Positions 44,147 through 53,694 of a stretch of DNA of 64,000 nucleotides are shown one piece after another. This DNA is from Butyrivibrio sp. NC3005 (GTDB lineage Bacteria; Bacillota; Clostridia; Lachnospirales; Lachnospiraceae): NCBI RefSeq assembly GCF_000424545.1, contig NZ_KE384209.1, positions 3,149 to 67,148 on the forward strand, in the 5' to 3' direction. The notes below the pieces were generated by a model. The model saw only the letters and a list, made by a program, of their open reading frames with translations, did no database searches and had not been told where the DNA came from. A program made the position numbers and the translations under genes. Positions within the stretch are counted from its first letter, which is position 1; each line of letters starts with the position of its first letter.

Positions 44147-45925
44147 ATGAAAAAAAAAGAAAAAGATGTTATAGCCAGCATGTTTTTGCCAGCTGCTGTT
44201 GTTATGATTTTTACACAGATGACAGGAGTTGTGGCTAATATTATTGATGGTGTAGTAACAAGCAGATTTCTGGGAGAAGCTGCATATTCGGCAGTATCTC
44301 TTCTTGCTCCTATGGTGAACATTATTCTTTTGTTCGCAAGTTTCATATCTATAGGCGGGCAGATTGTATGTTCGAATAAAGTCGGAACTGGAAATAGGGA
44401 TGAGGCAAATGCTGTTTTCTCTTTCTCTGCTTTGTTTGGAATTATAATTGCAGCATTGTTTGTTACGCTATGCATTTTTTCGCCAGGAGTGCTTTTTCGT
44501 GTGTGTGGAGTATCTGTTTCTAAAAGACCAGAGCTCTATGAGCATATGCTAAATTATTTACATGGTTATGTGATAGGTATTCCTGCTGTTATTCTGACAC
44601 AAGTTTTAAGTCCTTATCTTGTAATGGATAACGGGAAAAAAATTGTATCATTATCTGCATCGGTTTTGTGTATTTCAGATATTGTTGGCGATTTTCTAAA
44701 TGTATTCTTCTTCTCTGGTGGCATATTTGGTATGGGAGCTGCGACCTCTATTGCTATGTGGTTGCAGCTTTGCGTCATAATGATTCATTTCATTAAAAAG
44801 GGTGGTTATTTTAGATTTTCATTAAAGGCATTAACATATAATCATTTTAAGGATATTGTAAAAAACGGGTCTCTATCGTTTATTAAAAGACTGGCCACTA
44901 TATTAAGAGATATTGGAACTAATAGAATAAATCTTTTTATAGCAGTCAGTACAGCGGCTGTTGCTGCCAAAGGAATGCAGAGTGATTTAAATATGCTGAT
45001 GTTTTGTATCAGCGTAGGTATTGGCAGAACTCTTTTGACGATGTCGTCTATGTATTATGGCGCATTAGATAAAGATGGACTAAAGAGATGCTTTTTTTAT
45101 GCAATGAAGATGTGTGTATGTGTAACGGTTACAGTTGGGATTATTGTATTTATTACAGCACCTATTCTTTCGAATATTTATACAAATGATTCAGAAGTAG
45201 TAGAATTATCGGTTTTTAGTATAAGGTGTATGGCATTAGGACTTCCTCTTGATGCAATAAGCGAGTCGTATCAGGACTATCTTCAGGGAATCCAAAACAG
45301 AAAAATGGTTAATATTCTTTGCTTTTCAGAAAGGCTTTTTATTCCTGTATCGATGGCTTTTGTTTTAGGCATGTTATTTGAATCAAAGGGTATTATGGCA
45401 TCTGTTGCTATTGGTAAAGCGCTTCTTATTTTGCTAATGTTTATTGCATTATGCATTAAAAATAAGGGAATACCAAAGAAACTGGAAGACTATATGTTTC
45501 TTAAAGAAGACTTTGGTGGTGCAAAAGAAGATAATTACGTTGCTCAGATTGCAGATATGAACGATGTTGTTAGCGAAAGCCGTAGGGCAGCAGAATTCTG
45601 CAAACAACATGGTGTTAATAAAAGGCAGGCAAATCTTGTTTCGCTTTTCGTTGAGGAGATGGCCGGAAATATTGTTGTGCATGGGGTTCCAAGAAAAGGA
45701 AGCAAAGTACTTGTAGATTACAGATTATATGCGGATAAAGACAAGATTTCTATTAGTTTAAGGGACTATTGCGCTGCTTTTGATCCGGAGAAGTATTATG
45801 AACTTCATAAAGATGATAATTCTAATAAAAATATTGGAATAAAGGCTGTAATGAGTCTTGCAAAGGACATTAGGTATATAAATACGTTTAATAGTAATTG
45901 TCTATTTATAAATATAGTGTTATAG
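44147..45925 (+). CDS. MATE-family transporter fused to RsbW-like ATPase domain
   Basis: A 592-residue fusion. Residues 1 to about 450 form a MATE efflux protein: twelve predicted helices in two repeats, starting with FLPAAVVMIFTQMTGVVANIIDGV. The C-terminal 120 residues are a GHKL ATPase of the anti-sigma kinase type with the N-box FVEEMAGNIVVHG and a degenerate ATP lid (RDYCAAFDP, NIGIKAVMSLA). ATG 44147 has GGAG at 44134-44137; an upstream TTG at 44102 is less likely. Its position right after a STAS gene suggests that transport is switched by the STAS protein, or that the transporter passes a signal to it. MATE substrate unknown. Fusion confirmed by one continuous frame. Confidence 0.82.
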   Translation: MKKKEKDVIASMFLPAAVVMIFTQMTGVVANIIDGVVTSRFLGEAAYSAVSLLAPMVNIILLFASFISIGGQIVCSNKVGTGNRDEANAVFSFSALFGIIIAALFVTLCIFSPGVLFRVCGVSVSKRPELYEHMLNYLHGYVIGIPAVILTQVLSPYLVMDNGKKIVSLSASVLCISDIVGDFLNVFFFSGGIFGMGAATSIAMWLQLCVIMIHFIKKGGYFRFSLKALTYNHFKDIVKNGSLSFIKRLATILRDIGTNRINLFIAVSTAAVAAKGMQSDLNMLMFCISVGIGRTLLTMSSMYYGALDKDGLKRCFFYAMKMCVCVTVTVGIIVFITAPILSNIYTNDSEVVELSVFSIRCMALGLPLDAISESYQDYLQGIQNRKMVNILCFSERLFIPVSMAFVLGMLFESKGIMASVAIGKALLILLMFIALCIKNKGIPKKLEDYMFLKEDFGGAKEDNYVAQIADMNDVVSESRRAAEFCKQHGVNKRQANLVSLFVEEMAGNIVVHGVPRKGSKVLVDYRLYADKDKISISLRDYCAAFDPEKYYELHKDDNSNKNIGIKAVMSLAKDIRYINTFNSNCLFINIVL

Positions 45926-45975
45926 GGACATAATTAACAAAATAAGCTGTCTACGAAGTAAAAAGGAAAATGTGT

Positions 45976-46830
45976 ATGCATGATTTTATGTTAGAAAAAA
46001 GGCTTCAAAATCTAGATCCAGATCTTCATAGAAGAATGAAAGACAGTGTAATCGTTCTTCAAAAAATGCTGGAATCATTTTTTTCATGGTTTCCTGATTT
46101 TACGGATCATTCATCATTACACAGCATGGATGTGCTTGACTTTTGTAATCAGATAATAGGAAAAAATATAGAGAAGTTTGGTGCAGAGGAGTGTTATGTA
46201 CTAATAATGTCTTGCTATCTGCATGACATTGGTATGGGGGTGAGCCGCAAAAGCTTTGATAAATTTACCAAAAAGATAGATTTGTCATCATATATGAAAC
46301 TTCATCCAAATGCTAGTGAAACAAAGATAATTAGAGATTATCATCATGAATTCAGCGGTCAATACATAAATGAATATTATGATTTTTTTGATATTCCAAA
46401 AGAACTTGTTTTTCCGATAGTACAGGTTTCAAGAGGTCATAGAAAAACAGACTTACTAGATGAAAAAGAATATCCTAACCTGGAGACTTCAAATGGAATA
46501 ATACGTACAGCGCTTTTAGCTTCCATAATTCGTCTTGCAGATGAGATTGACGTTGGATTTGATAGAAACCCAGAGATTTTATTTGATACATCAAAGCTTA
46601 CTAGGCAGGTAGATATAGATGCATTTGGTACTCATGAATCTATAAGAACTGTTGAACTTAGAGACAAAGAGATTGTTCTTATTGTTAGTTTAAAAGAACC
46701 CAGATTTAAAGAACTTGTCGAAAATCTTGCTGGAAAGATTCAGGGTACACTTGAATATTGTAAAGACGTGGCACTTAAAAGAAATCAGTTTATAATTTCT
46801 CAGGAAAAGGTAATTATAGAGTATTTGTGA
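45976..46830 (+). CDS. HD-domain phosphohydrolase
   Basis: A 284-residue protein with a complete HD-type metal site: DHSSLHSMDV (near 44-53), LHDIGMG (near 83), HHEFSG (near 120) and RLADEIDVGFDRNP (near 177). It resembles the HD domain proteins that act on nucleotides or cyclic dinucleotides, but no HD-GYP signature is seen. ATG 45976 is favoured over 45970 because AAGGA is 8 rather than 2 bases away. It lies within the partner-switching gene run and 24 bp before the STAS-kinase gene, so a role in that pathway is likely; the substrate is unknown. Confidence 0.75.
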   Translation: MHDFMLEKRLQNLDPDLHRRMKDSVIVLQKMLESFFSWFPDFTDHSSLHSMDVLDFCNQIIGKNIEKFGAEECYVLIMSCYLHDIGMGVSRKSFDKFTKKIDLSSYMKLHPNASETKIIRDYHHEFSGQYINEYYDFFDIPKELVFPIVQVSRGHRKTDLLDEKEYPNLETSNGIIRTALLASIIRLADEIDVGFDRNPEILFDTSKLTRQVDIDAFGTHESIRTVELRDKEIVLIVSLKEPRFKELVENLAGKIQGTLEYCKDVALKRNQFIISQEKVIIEYL

Positions 46831-46854
46831 TTTTTTATGCGAAAAGAGGTACTC

Positions 46855-48030
46855 ATGAACATAAAAAGAAAAGATGATGAACTTGTGATTGAATTAACAG
46901 GTCGAATTGATTCAAATAATGCCAGTGAAGTCGAAAATGAAATTATGGATGCTGTTAATCAGAATGATGGTGCTAAAGTTATATTTGATGCTGATGATTT
47001 GTCTTATATCTCCAGCGCAGGGCTTAGAGTTTTGATGAAGGCATGTAAGAAATCTGGTGGCAAAGTTACTATAAAAAATGTATCGAGAGATGTTTATGAC
47101 ATTTTTGATACAACTGGATTTACAGAAATATTTGATGTTCAAAAGGCTTATAGAAAAATTAATGTGAACGATTTAGAAGTTATCGGAAGAGGTTTTTTTG
47201 GAACTGTATATAGACTTGATAAAGAGACAATAGTAAAGGTTTATAAGGGAAAAGACAGTATTCCAATGATTGAAAATGAAAAGAAAATGGCGCGCAAAGC
47301 CTTTCTTGCCGGAATACCTACAGCAATTTCCTATGATATAGTGCAGGTCGGTGATGATTATGGTTCAGTGTTTGAACTCCTTAATGCCAGCACTTTTCAT
47401 GACCTTGTGCAATATGAGAAAGAGAATGTTGAAGATGTTATAAAAAGATATATTTCTTTACTAAAGCTTGTTCATGGAACAAAGATGAACAAAGGAGATT
47501 TTCCTTCATATAAAGAACGTTTTATTAAATATATTTCTTTTATAAAAAACTGCCTTGATGAAAATGAATATAATTCTTTAATGAAATTGTTTGAAGATAT
47601 GGAGGATGAAAATACAGTTGTTCATGGTGATGTCCAGATGAAAAATGTCATGCAGGTCGGAAATGAAGCTATGCTTATTGACATGGACACGCTGGGACTG
47701 GGAAATCCTGTTTTCGAATTGGCAGGTCTATTTGTAACATATCAGGAATTTGAAGAAGATGAGCCTGGTAATTCTATGAACTTTCTTGGACTTTCGCAAG
47801 ACAAGGTTGATTTGATATGGAAGCTTATTGTGGAGAACTATTTTACTTTTAGCAGTAAGGAAGAGGAAGAAAATACATTATCAAAGATAAGACTTGTGGC
47901 AGCAGTTAGATTTTTATATCTTCTTGAAAGTACCGATTTAAAAAATGGCGATCTTGGAGAAACGCGTATTAAGCATACAGTTGAGCATATTGATGAGTTA
48001 TTAAAGAAAGTCAAATCATTAAGCATTTAA
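46855..48030 (+). CDS. STAS domain fused to aminoglycoside-phosphotransferase-like kinase
   Basis: A 391-residue fusion. Residues 1 to about 100 are a STAS domain with ISSAGLR near 52-58, almost the same motif as the free STAS protein upstream. The rest (about 110-385) is an APH/choline-kinase-like fold: a glycine-rich loop GRGFFGTVY, ATP-site VKVYK, catalytic HGDVQMKN and metal-binding DMDTLG. Related kinase domains are known as the TIGR02172 family, from memory. ATG 46855 follows AGAGG. It may phosphorylate a small molecule or protein under control of its own STAS domain; the target is unknown. Confidence 0.8.
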   Translation: MNIKRKDDELVIELTGRIDSNNASEVENEIMDAVNQNDGAKVIFDADDLSYISSAGLRVLMKACKKSGGKVTIKNVSRDVYDIFDTTGFTEIFDVQKAYRKINVNDLEVIGRGFFGTVYRLDKETIVKVYKGKDSIPMIENEKKMARKAFLAGIPTAISYDIVQVGDDYGSVFELLNASTFHDLVQYEKENVEDVIKRYISLLKLVHGTKMNKGDFPSYKERFIKYISFIKNCLDENEYNSLMKLFEDMEDENTVVHGDVQMKNVMQVGNEAMLIDMDTLGLGNPVFELAGLFVTYQEFEEDEPGNSMNFLGLSQDKVDLIWKLIVENYFTFSSKEEEENTLSKIRLVAAVRFLYLLESTDLKNGDLGETRIKHTVEHIDELLKKVKSLSI

Positions 48031-48141
48031 AGTCTTTGTGGGTAGTAGTATTATTTCTAACTTAACGAGATTATTTTTAAATTTGTTGTTTTTTATAAGC
48101 ATATACTCCTTAACCTGTTGTTTTTATGGAGGTAGAATTTG

Positions 48142-48567
48142 GTGAGTGATATCATTATAAAACATGAATTAGAAATAGAGGCACTTACAGATAATCTGCA
48201 AAGTGTCATTGATTTTGTAGAAGAAAATCTTGAACTTACAGCATGTTCCATGAAAATAAAAATGCAGATAGATATAGCTGTAGAGGAATTGTTCGTTAAT
48301 ATTGCACACTATGCATACACTCCTGCAACAGGAAAGGCCATTATCACTATAGAAATTGATAATGATAACAAAGAGGTGAGTATTACATTTACGGATTCTG
48401 GTATTCCGTTTAATCCTTTAGAAAAAGAAGATCCGGATGTATCACTTTCTGCCGAGGAAAGAAAAATAGGCGGACTTGGAATCTACATGGTAAAAAAGAG
48501 CATGGATAAAGTTAGGTATGCATATGAGGATGGAAAGAACAAGCTTACCATCACTAAAAAAGTGTAG
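48142..48567 (+). CDS. RsbW-like anti-sigma-type serine kinase
   Basis: A 141-residue stand-alone GHKL ATPase with N-box AVEELFVNIAHYAY, D-box DSGIPFNPL and G-box GGLGIYMVKKSMD, typical of RsbW/SpoIIAB-like serine kinases. The start is uncertain: GTG 48142 or TTG 48139, both after GGAGG at 48128-48132. The SpoIIE-type phosphatase gene follows after 11 bp. It should phosphorylate a STAS protein such as those encoded upstream. No sigma-factor gene is in the window, so its final target may be something other than a sigma factor. Confidence 0.85.
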   Translation: MSDIIIKHELEIEALTDNLQSVIDFVEENLELTACSMKIKMQIDIAVEELFVNIAHYAYTPATGKAIITIEIDNDNKEVSITFTDSGIPFNPLEKEDPDVSLSAEERKIGGLGIYMVKKSMDKVRYAYEDGKNKLTITKKV

Positions 48568-48578
48568 GGGGAAGTCTT

Positions 48579-50165
48579 ATGCAACTAAAGAAACATAAAT
48601 GGGGAATTAATAGAAAGGCGCTTGCTGCTATAATCGTTTTTACTCTACTTATTAATGCATCAATGTGCGTCTGTGGTTCGTATATATTTGATAGGGTTAT
48701 TCAAAGGATATATAACGAGCGAGGCTACGTTGTAGCTAATATTATTCTGAAACAGATAGACCATGACAAGATAGCTGAATATTCCAAAACATGGAAAGCG
48801 GACGATTATTATGATCTGATGGTTGATTATCTTAAGTATATTCAGGAGTGTTCTGATGCCGCTTACATATATATTGGAGTTCCCTATGAAGATAAGACTA
48901 TAAAGTATATATATGATTCAGGGAGCGAAATTGGCTTTGTTGATCCTATAGCTGCTTCTTTTGATGAGGTTTGGAATTCGTTTAAAAATGGTAAAAGGCC
49001 AGATAGCTACCTTGTAAGGCATTCGAAGTATGGATTCCTGACATCTAGTTGTTTACCTGTAATCGACAGTATGGGAAATGTTGTGGCACTTTTATTTGTT
49101 GACACTAATATGGAGATTATTCAGTCGACTATTTTAAAATATCTTCTTAATATGTGTATTGTGGCAACTTTCCTTTTGGCTATATTCTGCGTGCTTCATT
49201 GGAATTATATGAATCAGAATCTTATAAAACCAATCATGCTTATTAGGAAAAATGTGAAGCAGTTTTCAGAAGATACATCTAGTATTGATAATTCTCTATC
49301 TACTATTACTACAAGAGATGAAGTGGAAGATCTAGCTATGGCAATTGGTAAGATGGAGAAAACAATTGTCGAGTATATAGAAGATATAAAAAATATTACT
49401 GCTGAAAAAGAGCGTATTAGCGCAGAATTAAATGTTGCTACGCAGATTCAGGCAGATATGCTTCCGAGTATTTTTCCACCATTTCCTAATAGAAAAGAAT
49501 TTGACATTTTTGCAACTATGACTCCGGCTAAGGAAGTTGGCGGTGACTTTTATGATTTCTTCCTGATTGATGATGATCATATAGCCCTTGTAATGGCTGA
49601 TGTATCCGGAAAAGGTGTTCCAGCTGCTCTATTTATGGTCATTGCCAAGACACTTATTAAGAACAGAACACTTATGGGTGGTGAATTATCACCTGCCCAA
49701 ATACTTATGGATGTTAATGATCAGCTATGTGAAAACAATAAATCTGATTTATTTGTTACTGTATGGTTTGCCATTATTGAGATTTCAACAGGAAAAGGAA
49801 TTGCTGCAAATGCAGGGCATGAACATCCTGTATTAAAGAGAAAAGGCGGCGTATTCGAACTTCAGAAATATAAGCATTCTCCTGCGGTAGCTACAATGGA
49901 GGGAATTAGATTTAGAGAGCATGAGTTTATCCTTTATCCAGGGGATGAATTGTTTGTTTATACAGACGGCGTTCCGGAAGCTACTAATAAAGAAAATGAA
50001 CTTTTTGGTGACGAAAGGCTTCTTTATGCAATGAATAATAATCCAGATGTAAGTGCCAAGGAAATTCTTGGCTGTGTGAAAAACAGTATTGATGATTTTG
50101 TCAAAGATGCTCCTCAATTTGATGATATTACGATGATGTGTTTTGTGTATAGCGGAGATAATTGA
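48579..50165 (+). CDS. Membrane-anchored SpoIIE/RsbU-type PP2C serine phosphatase
   Basis: A 528-residue sensor phosphatase: TM1 (about 13-35), an extracytoplasmic sensor region (about 36-185), TM2 (about 187-208), a HAMP-like segment and coiled coil (about 210-290), then a PP2C domain (about 300-525). Catalytic aspartates are in GGDFYDF, MADVSGKG, YTDGVPEA and FDDITMM. It is expected to dephosphorylate a phospho-STAS protein in response to an outside signal, counteracting the RsbW-like kinase encoded 11 bp upstream. Start ATG follows GGGGGAAG. Confidence 0.88.
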   Translation: MQLKKHKWGINRKALAAIIVFTLLINASMCVCGSYIFDRVIQRIYNERGYVVANIILKQIDHDKIAEYSKTWKADDYYDLMVDYLKYIQECSDAAYIYIGVPYEDKTIKYIYDSGSEIGFVDPIAASFDEVWNSFKNGKRPDSYLVRHSKYGFLTSSCLPVIDSMGNVVALLFVDTNMEIIQSTILKYLLNMCIVATFLLAIFCVLHWNYMNQNLIKPIMLIRKNVKQFSEDTSSIDNSLSTITTRDEVEDLAMAIGKMEKTIVEYIEDIKNITAEKERISAELNVATQIQADMLPSIFPPFPNRKEFDIFATMTPAKEVGGDFYDFFLIDDDHIALVMADVSGKGVPAALFMVIAKTLIKNRTLMGGELSPAQILMDVNDQLCENNKSDLFVTVWFAIIEISTGKGIAANAGHEHPVLKRKGGVFELQKYKHSPAVATMEGIRFREHEFILYPGDELFVYTDGVPEATNKENELFGDERLLYAMNNNPDVSAKEILGCVKNSIDDFVKDAPQFDDITMMCFVYSGDN

Positions 50166-50264
50166 TTTCTTTATTGAAGTTTTTGAAATTGAATTGAAGA
50201 TGATAATTCATTAACAGAGTTACTATAGTCAGGATTTTGTAATTCAAAAATGGAGGAAGTTCAT

Positions 50265-51356
50265 ATGAAGGTATTGTCTAAGATTATTAGAGAAAAAAGA
50301 TGTAGTATCTTTAAAGCTTCTATTATACTTATTCTAAGCTTACTGCTGTACATTAATTCTTATGAAAATGCTTTTGTAGTTAGTGCAGATGATATGGCTC
50401 CTTTATCTTTGTGGACGGACTCTGCAAGAGCCAAAAATGAGCTTATATCTTATGTTAGTGATGTTACTAATCCAGAAAGTAAAAACTATATTCCTCTTCA
50501 GGACAGAATTGCTGTGTTTGACTTAGATGGTACGCTTTTTTGTGAGACAGATCCTGTATATTTTGATCATCAGCTTCTTGAATATAGAGTTTTGGAAGAT
50601 AGCAGTTATAAGGATAAGGCAAGTGATGCAGAGAAAGCTGCTGCAAATAAGTCATTAGAATTTGCTAATACAGGCGTTTATCCTCAAGGCCTTGATGTAG
50701 AACATGGTCAGGCGGTTGCAAGTGCTTTTCGCGGAATGACAATAGATGAGTTTACAGACTATATTGCTAAGTTTAGAGATACTCCTGCAAATGGCTACAA
50801 CAATATGACTAAGGGCGATGCATTCTATCAGCCTATGATTCAGGTAATAAATTATCTTCATCAAAACGGTTTTATGGTTTATATCGTTTCAGGTACAGAC
50901 AGATTTATAGTACGTGGTCTAGTTAAAGGTAAGCTTCCTATTCTTCCATGCAGGATAATAGGTTCAGATGAGAGTCTTGTATCTAATCATCAGGAAAATA
51001 CAGATAGCCTTGATTATATGTATAAGAAAAACGATATGGTTGTTCTTGGCGGAAACTTTATAATAAAGAATTTGAAGATGAATAAAGTTAATGTCATTGT
51101 TCAGGAAATCGGGCAGCAGCCTGTACTTGCATTTGGTAATAGTTCTGGTGATTTTAGTATGGCTGAATATGTAACAAGTCATAATGCACATAAGAGCCTT
51201 GCATTTATGCTGTGCTGTGATGATACAGAAAGAGAAAATGGTAAGATTTCTTCTGCTGAGAAGATGTATCAATCATGTAAAGAGAATAACTGGATTCCTA
51301 TTTCAATGAAAAATGACTGGACTACTATATATGGCGAAGGTGTAAGTAAAAAGTAA
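50265..51356 (+). CDS. Secreted or membrane-anchored HAD-family phosphatase
   Basis: A 363-residue protein with an N-terminal hydrophobic helix (about 15-40, KASIILILSLLLYI) ending VVSADD, a signal peptide or anchor. HAD motifs: FDLDGTLF (motif I, near 84), VSGTDR (motif II) and FGNSSGDFSMA (motif IV). The Lys of motif III is not obvious. ATG 50265 is preceded by GGAGG 8 bases away; the ATG at 50250 overlaps that site. It lies 99 bp after the phosphatase gene of the signalling run. A role in phosphate scavenging outside the cell is likely. Confidence 0.75.
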   Translation: MKVLSKIIREKRCSIFKASIILILSLLLYINSYENAFVVSADDMAPLSLWTDSARAKNELISYVSDVTNPESKNYIPLQDRIAVFDLDGTLFCETDPVYFDHQLLEYRVLEDSSYKDKASDAEKAAANKSLEFANTGVYPQGLDVEHGQAVASAFRGMTIDEFTDYIAKFRDTPANGYNNMTKGDAFYQPMIQVINYLHQNGFMVYIVSGTDRFIVRGLVKGKLPILPCRIIGSDESLVSNHQENTDSLDYMYKKNDMVVLGGNFIIKNLKMNKVNVIVQEIGQQPVLAFGNSSGDFSMAEYVTSHNAHKSLAFMLCCDDTERENGKISSAEKMYQSCKENNWIPISMKNDWTTIYGEGVSKK

Positions 51357-51401
51357 TAAAAAGCCTTCGTAAGTCTAGGACCTGTATTGGGGATATAACA
51401 T

Positions 51402-53486
51402 ATGGTTTTAATTGATACTATAGCGACTAACAAAATAGGAGATTTAGAATATAGGGCAGGACGAGTGTTTCCTTTTGGGGCAAGTGTGGTTGAGAATGGA
51501 GTAAATTTTAGTATTTATTCTAAAGAGGCTACTTCCTGCACTCTTGTTTTATATCATCATGGCGCACTTAATCCATTTGTTGAAATAGAAATTCCAAGCA
51601 AGTTCAAGACTGGAAATGTTTATTCTATCATGGTGTTTGGGTTAAATGTTGACACTGTAGAGTATGGGTATCGTTTTGATGGGCCTTTTATTCCTGAAAA
51701 AGGGCTTTTATTTGATAAAAGCAAGGTACTGCTGGATCCTTATGCAAAATCCGTTTCTGGAATCAGTGTATGGGGAAAGAAACCTGATGAAAAAAATACA
51801 TTCATACAAAGAGGTCAGATTATAAGGGAAGATTATGACTGGGAAGGTGACAATCTCCTTGGTTATAACATGAACGAACTTTGTATATACGAAATGCATG
51901 TCAGATCATTTACTATGAATGATAAAAGCGTAAGGCATAAAGGAACCTTTTATGGCCTTATAGAAAAAATCCCATATTTAAAAAAGCTTGGTATCAATTG
52001 TATTGAACTTATGCCCATTTTCGAGTTTAATGAATTTGAAAATGAGCGAGAGTACAATGGAAATCGCCTTCTGAACTATTGGGGATATTCTACTGCATGT
52101 TTTTTTGCTCCAAAAGCCGGGTATGCAGTATCTTCAGTTTTCGGAATGGAGGCAGATGAATTAAAAAATTTGATTAAACAGCTCCATAAAAATGGTATAG
52201 AGATTATCCTTGATGTAGTGTTTAACCATACAGCTGAAGGTAATGAGAACGGACCATATATTTCATATAAAGGAATAGATAATAGAACTTACTATATGCT
52301 GACACCGGAAGGGTATTATTACAATTTCAGCGGTTGCGGCAATACTTTTAATGGAAATAATGCGGTTGTAAGAGTTATGATTCTTGATTGCCTTAGATAC
52401 TGGGTTTCTTCATACCATGTTGACGGCTTTAGATTCGACCTTGCATCTATTCTAACGAGAAATAGTGACGGAACACCTATGTTTTCACCACCTTTACTGG
52501 AACTTTTGGCTAATGATCCTGTTTTGGGGAAAGCGAAGCTAATTGCAGAAGCATGGGATGCAGGTGGTTTATATCAGGTTGGAAGCTTTCCCTCCTGGAA
52601 TAGATTTTCTGAATGGAATGGTAAATACAGGGATTGTATAAGAAGGTTTATTAAGGGAAGCGCTGAGGATGCGACAGAACTCTATTGGAGAATTGGCGGT
52701 TCTAAAGATATTTATGGCGATAGAGGTTCAACAGCTTCTGTTAACTTTGTTACATGTCACGACGGATTTACTCTTTATGATATGGTTTCATATAATGACA
52801 AACACAATGAAGCAAATGGTGAAAACGGATGTGACGGATCAAATGACAACAACAGCTGGAACTGTGGAATAGAAGGAAAAACAAATGATGAATCAGTAAA
52901 TACCCTTAGAATGAGGCAAATAAGGAATGCATTTACAATTCTTCTTACAAGCCGCGGAGTTCCAATGATTCTATCTGGGGATGAATTTGCCAATACTCAG
53001 TTTGGAAACAATAATGCTTATTGCCAGGATAATGAGGTATCGTGGCTTGACTGGAGCTATTTAAAATTAAACAAAGCTCTTTTTGAGTATGTAAGAAACC
53101 TTATAGAATTTAGAAAACGTCATCCTGTACTTAGGAATACGACTTATGATGAAGCTCCTAATGGAACAGGATATCCTGAGCTTTCTTTCCATAGTGAGAT
53201 TCCTTGGGAATACGATATTTTAGCTCCAAGGTTAGTGTTAGGGTACATGTATGCAGAAGACCACGTTAAGTATGGTTTAAAAAAAGATTCTTTCATATAT
53301 GTCGGAATAAATGCACATTGGGAAGAACATGTAATAGAACTTCCTATTATACCTTCTGGGATGAAATGGCATTTGGCAGCAGATTCCAGAAAAGGAGTAG
53401 CAAATGCTAATGCCAAGATAATATTGTGCGAAGAAGGACATGTGCTTTTAGAATCAAGAAGTGCTATCGTGCTTATAGCAAAATGA
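51402..53486 (+). CDS. glgX: Glycogen debranching enzyme (GlgX/isoamylase-type GH13)
   Basis: A 694-residue GH13 enzyme that cleaves alpha-1,6 branches. A CBM48-like N-terminal beta domain (about 18-140) precedes the barrel. Conserved regions: DVVFNHTAEG (near 276-285), GFRFDLAS with the nucleophile Asp (near 347), LIAEAWDAGG with the acid/base Glu (near 384) and FVTCHDG (near 452). The length and NYWGYST block fit GlgX/isoamylase. ATG 51402 follows TTGGGGAT. No other glycogen genes are in the window. It ends the block; repeat A begins 16 bp after its stop. Confidence 0.87.
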   Translation: MVLIDTIATNKIGDLEYRAGRVFPFGASVVENGVNFSIYSKEATSCTLVLYHHGALNPFVEIEIPSKFKTGNVYSIMVFGLNVDTVEYGYRFDGPFIPEKGLLFDKSKVLLDPYAKSVSGISVWGKKPDEKNTFIQRGQIIREDYDWEGDNLLGYNMNELCIYEMHVRSFTMNDKSVRHKGTFYGLIEKIPYLKKLGINCIELMPIFEFNEFENEREYNGNRLLNYWGYSTACFFAPKAGYAVSSVFGMEADELKNLIKQLHKNGIEIILDVVFNHTAEGNENGPYISYKGIDNRTYYMLTPEGYYYNFSGCGNTFNGNNAVVRVMILDCLRYWVSSYHVDGFRFDLASILTRNSDGTPMFSPPLLELLANDPVLGKAKLIAEAWDAGGLYQVGSFPSWNRFSEWNGKYRDCIRRFIKGSAEDATELYWRIGGSKDIYGDRGSTASVNFVTCHDGFTLYDMVSYNDKHNEANGENGCDGSNDNNSWNCGIEGKTNDESVNTLRMRQIRNAFTILLTSRGVPMILSGDEFANTQFGNNNAYCQDNEVSWLDWSYLKLNKALFEYVRNLIEFRKRHPVLRNTTYDEAPNGTGYPELSFHSEIPWEYDILAPRLVLGYMYAEDHVKYGLKKDSFIYVGINAHWEEHVIELPIIPSGMKWHLAADSRKGVANANAKIILCEEGHVLLESRSAIVLIAK

Positions 53487-53502
53487 TGACAAAAACTATA
53501 GG

Positions 53503-53690
53503 TTATTGTTTCTATATAGTCCGTTTTACTGTTTGTATATTTCGTCGCAGACACGCTTTCGCTTGATTATAAACGTAGTGGTACGTAATGCGCTAAAAAA
53601 CAGCGCATAAGTACCAACGTTTATAAACAGTTCTGCTCATGAAATATTACAAGCCAGTAAAACTCATTTATCAAATATAAGTAACAATAA
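53503..53690 (+). repeat. Complete fold-back repeat A (188 bp)
   Basis: It differs from the copy at 25454-25641 at one base over 188 bp and has the same terminal TTATTGTT/AACAATAA. It is in the same direction as that copy, and opposite to those at 1-94 and 12725-12916. It joins straight to two repeat B units. Confidence 0.92.
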
Positions 53691-53694
53691 AGTA

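Noticed and set aside
50265-53486. HAD phosphatase and glycogen debranching enzyme as parts of the partner-switching system
   Set aside because: Only co-orientation with gaps of about 100 and 45 bp; no functional link visible.
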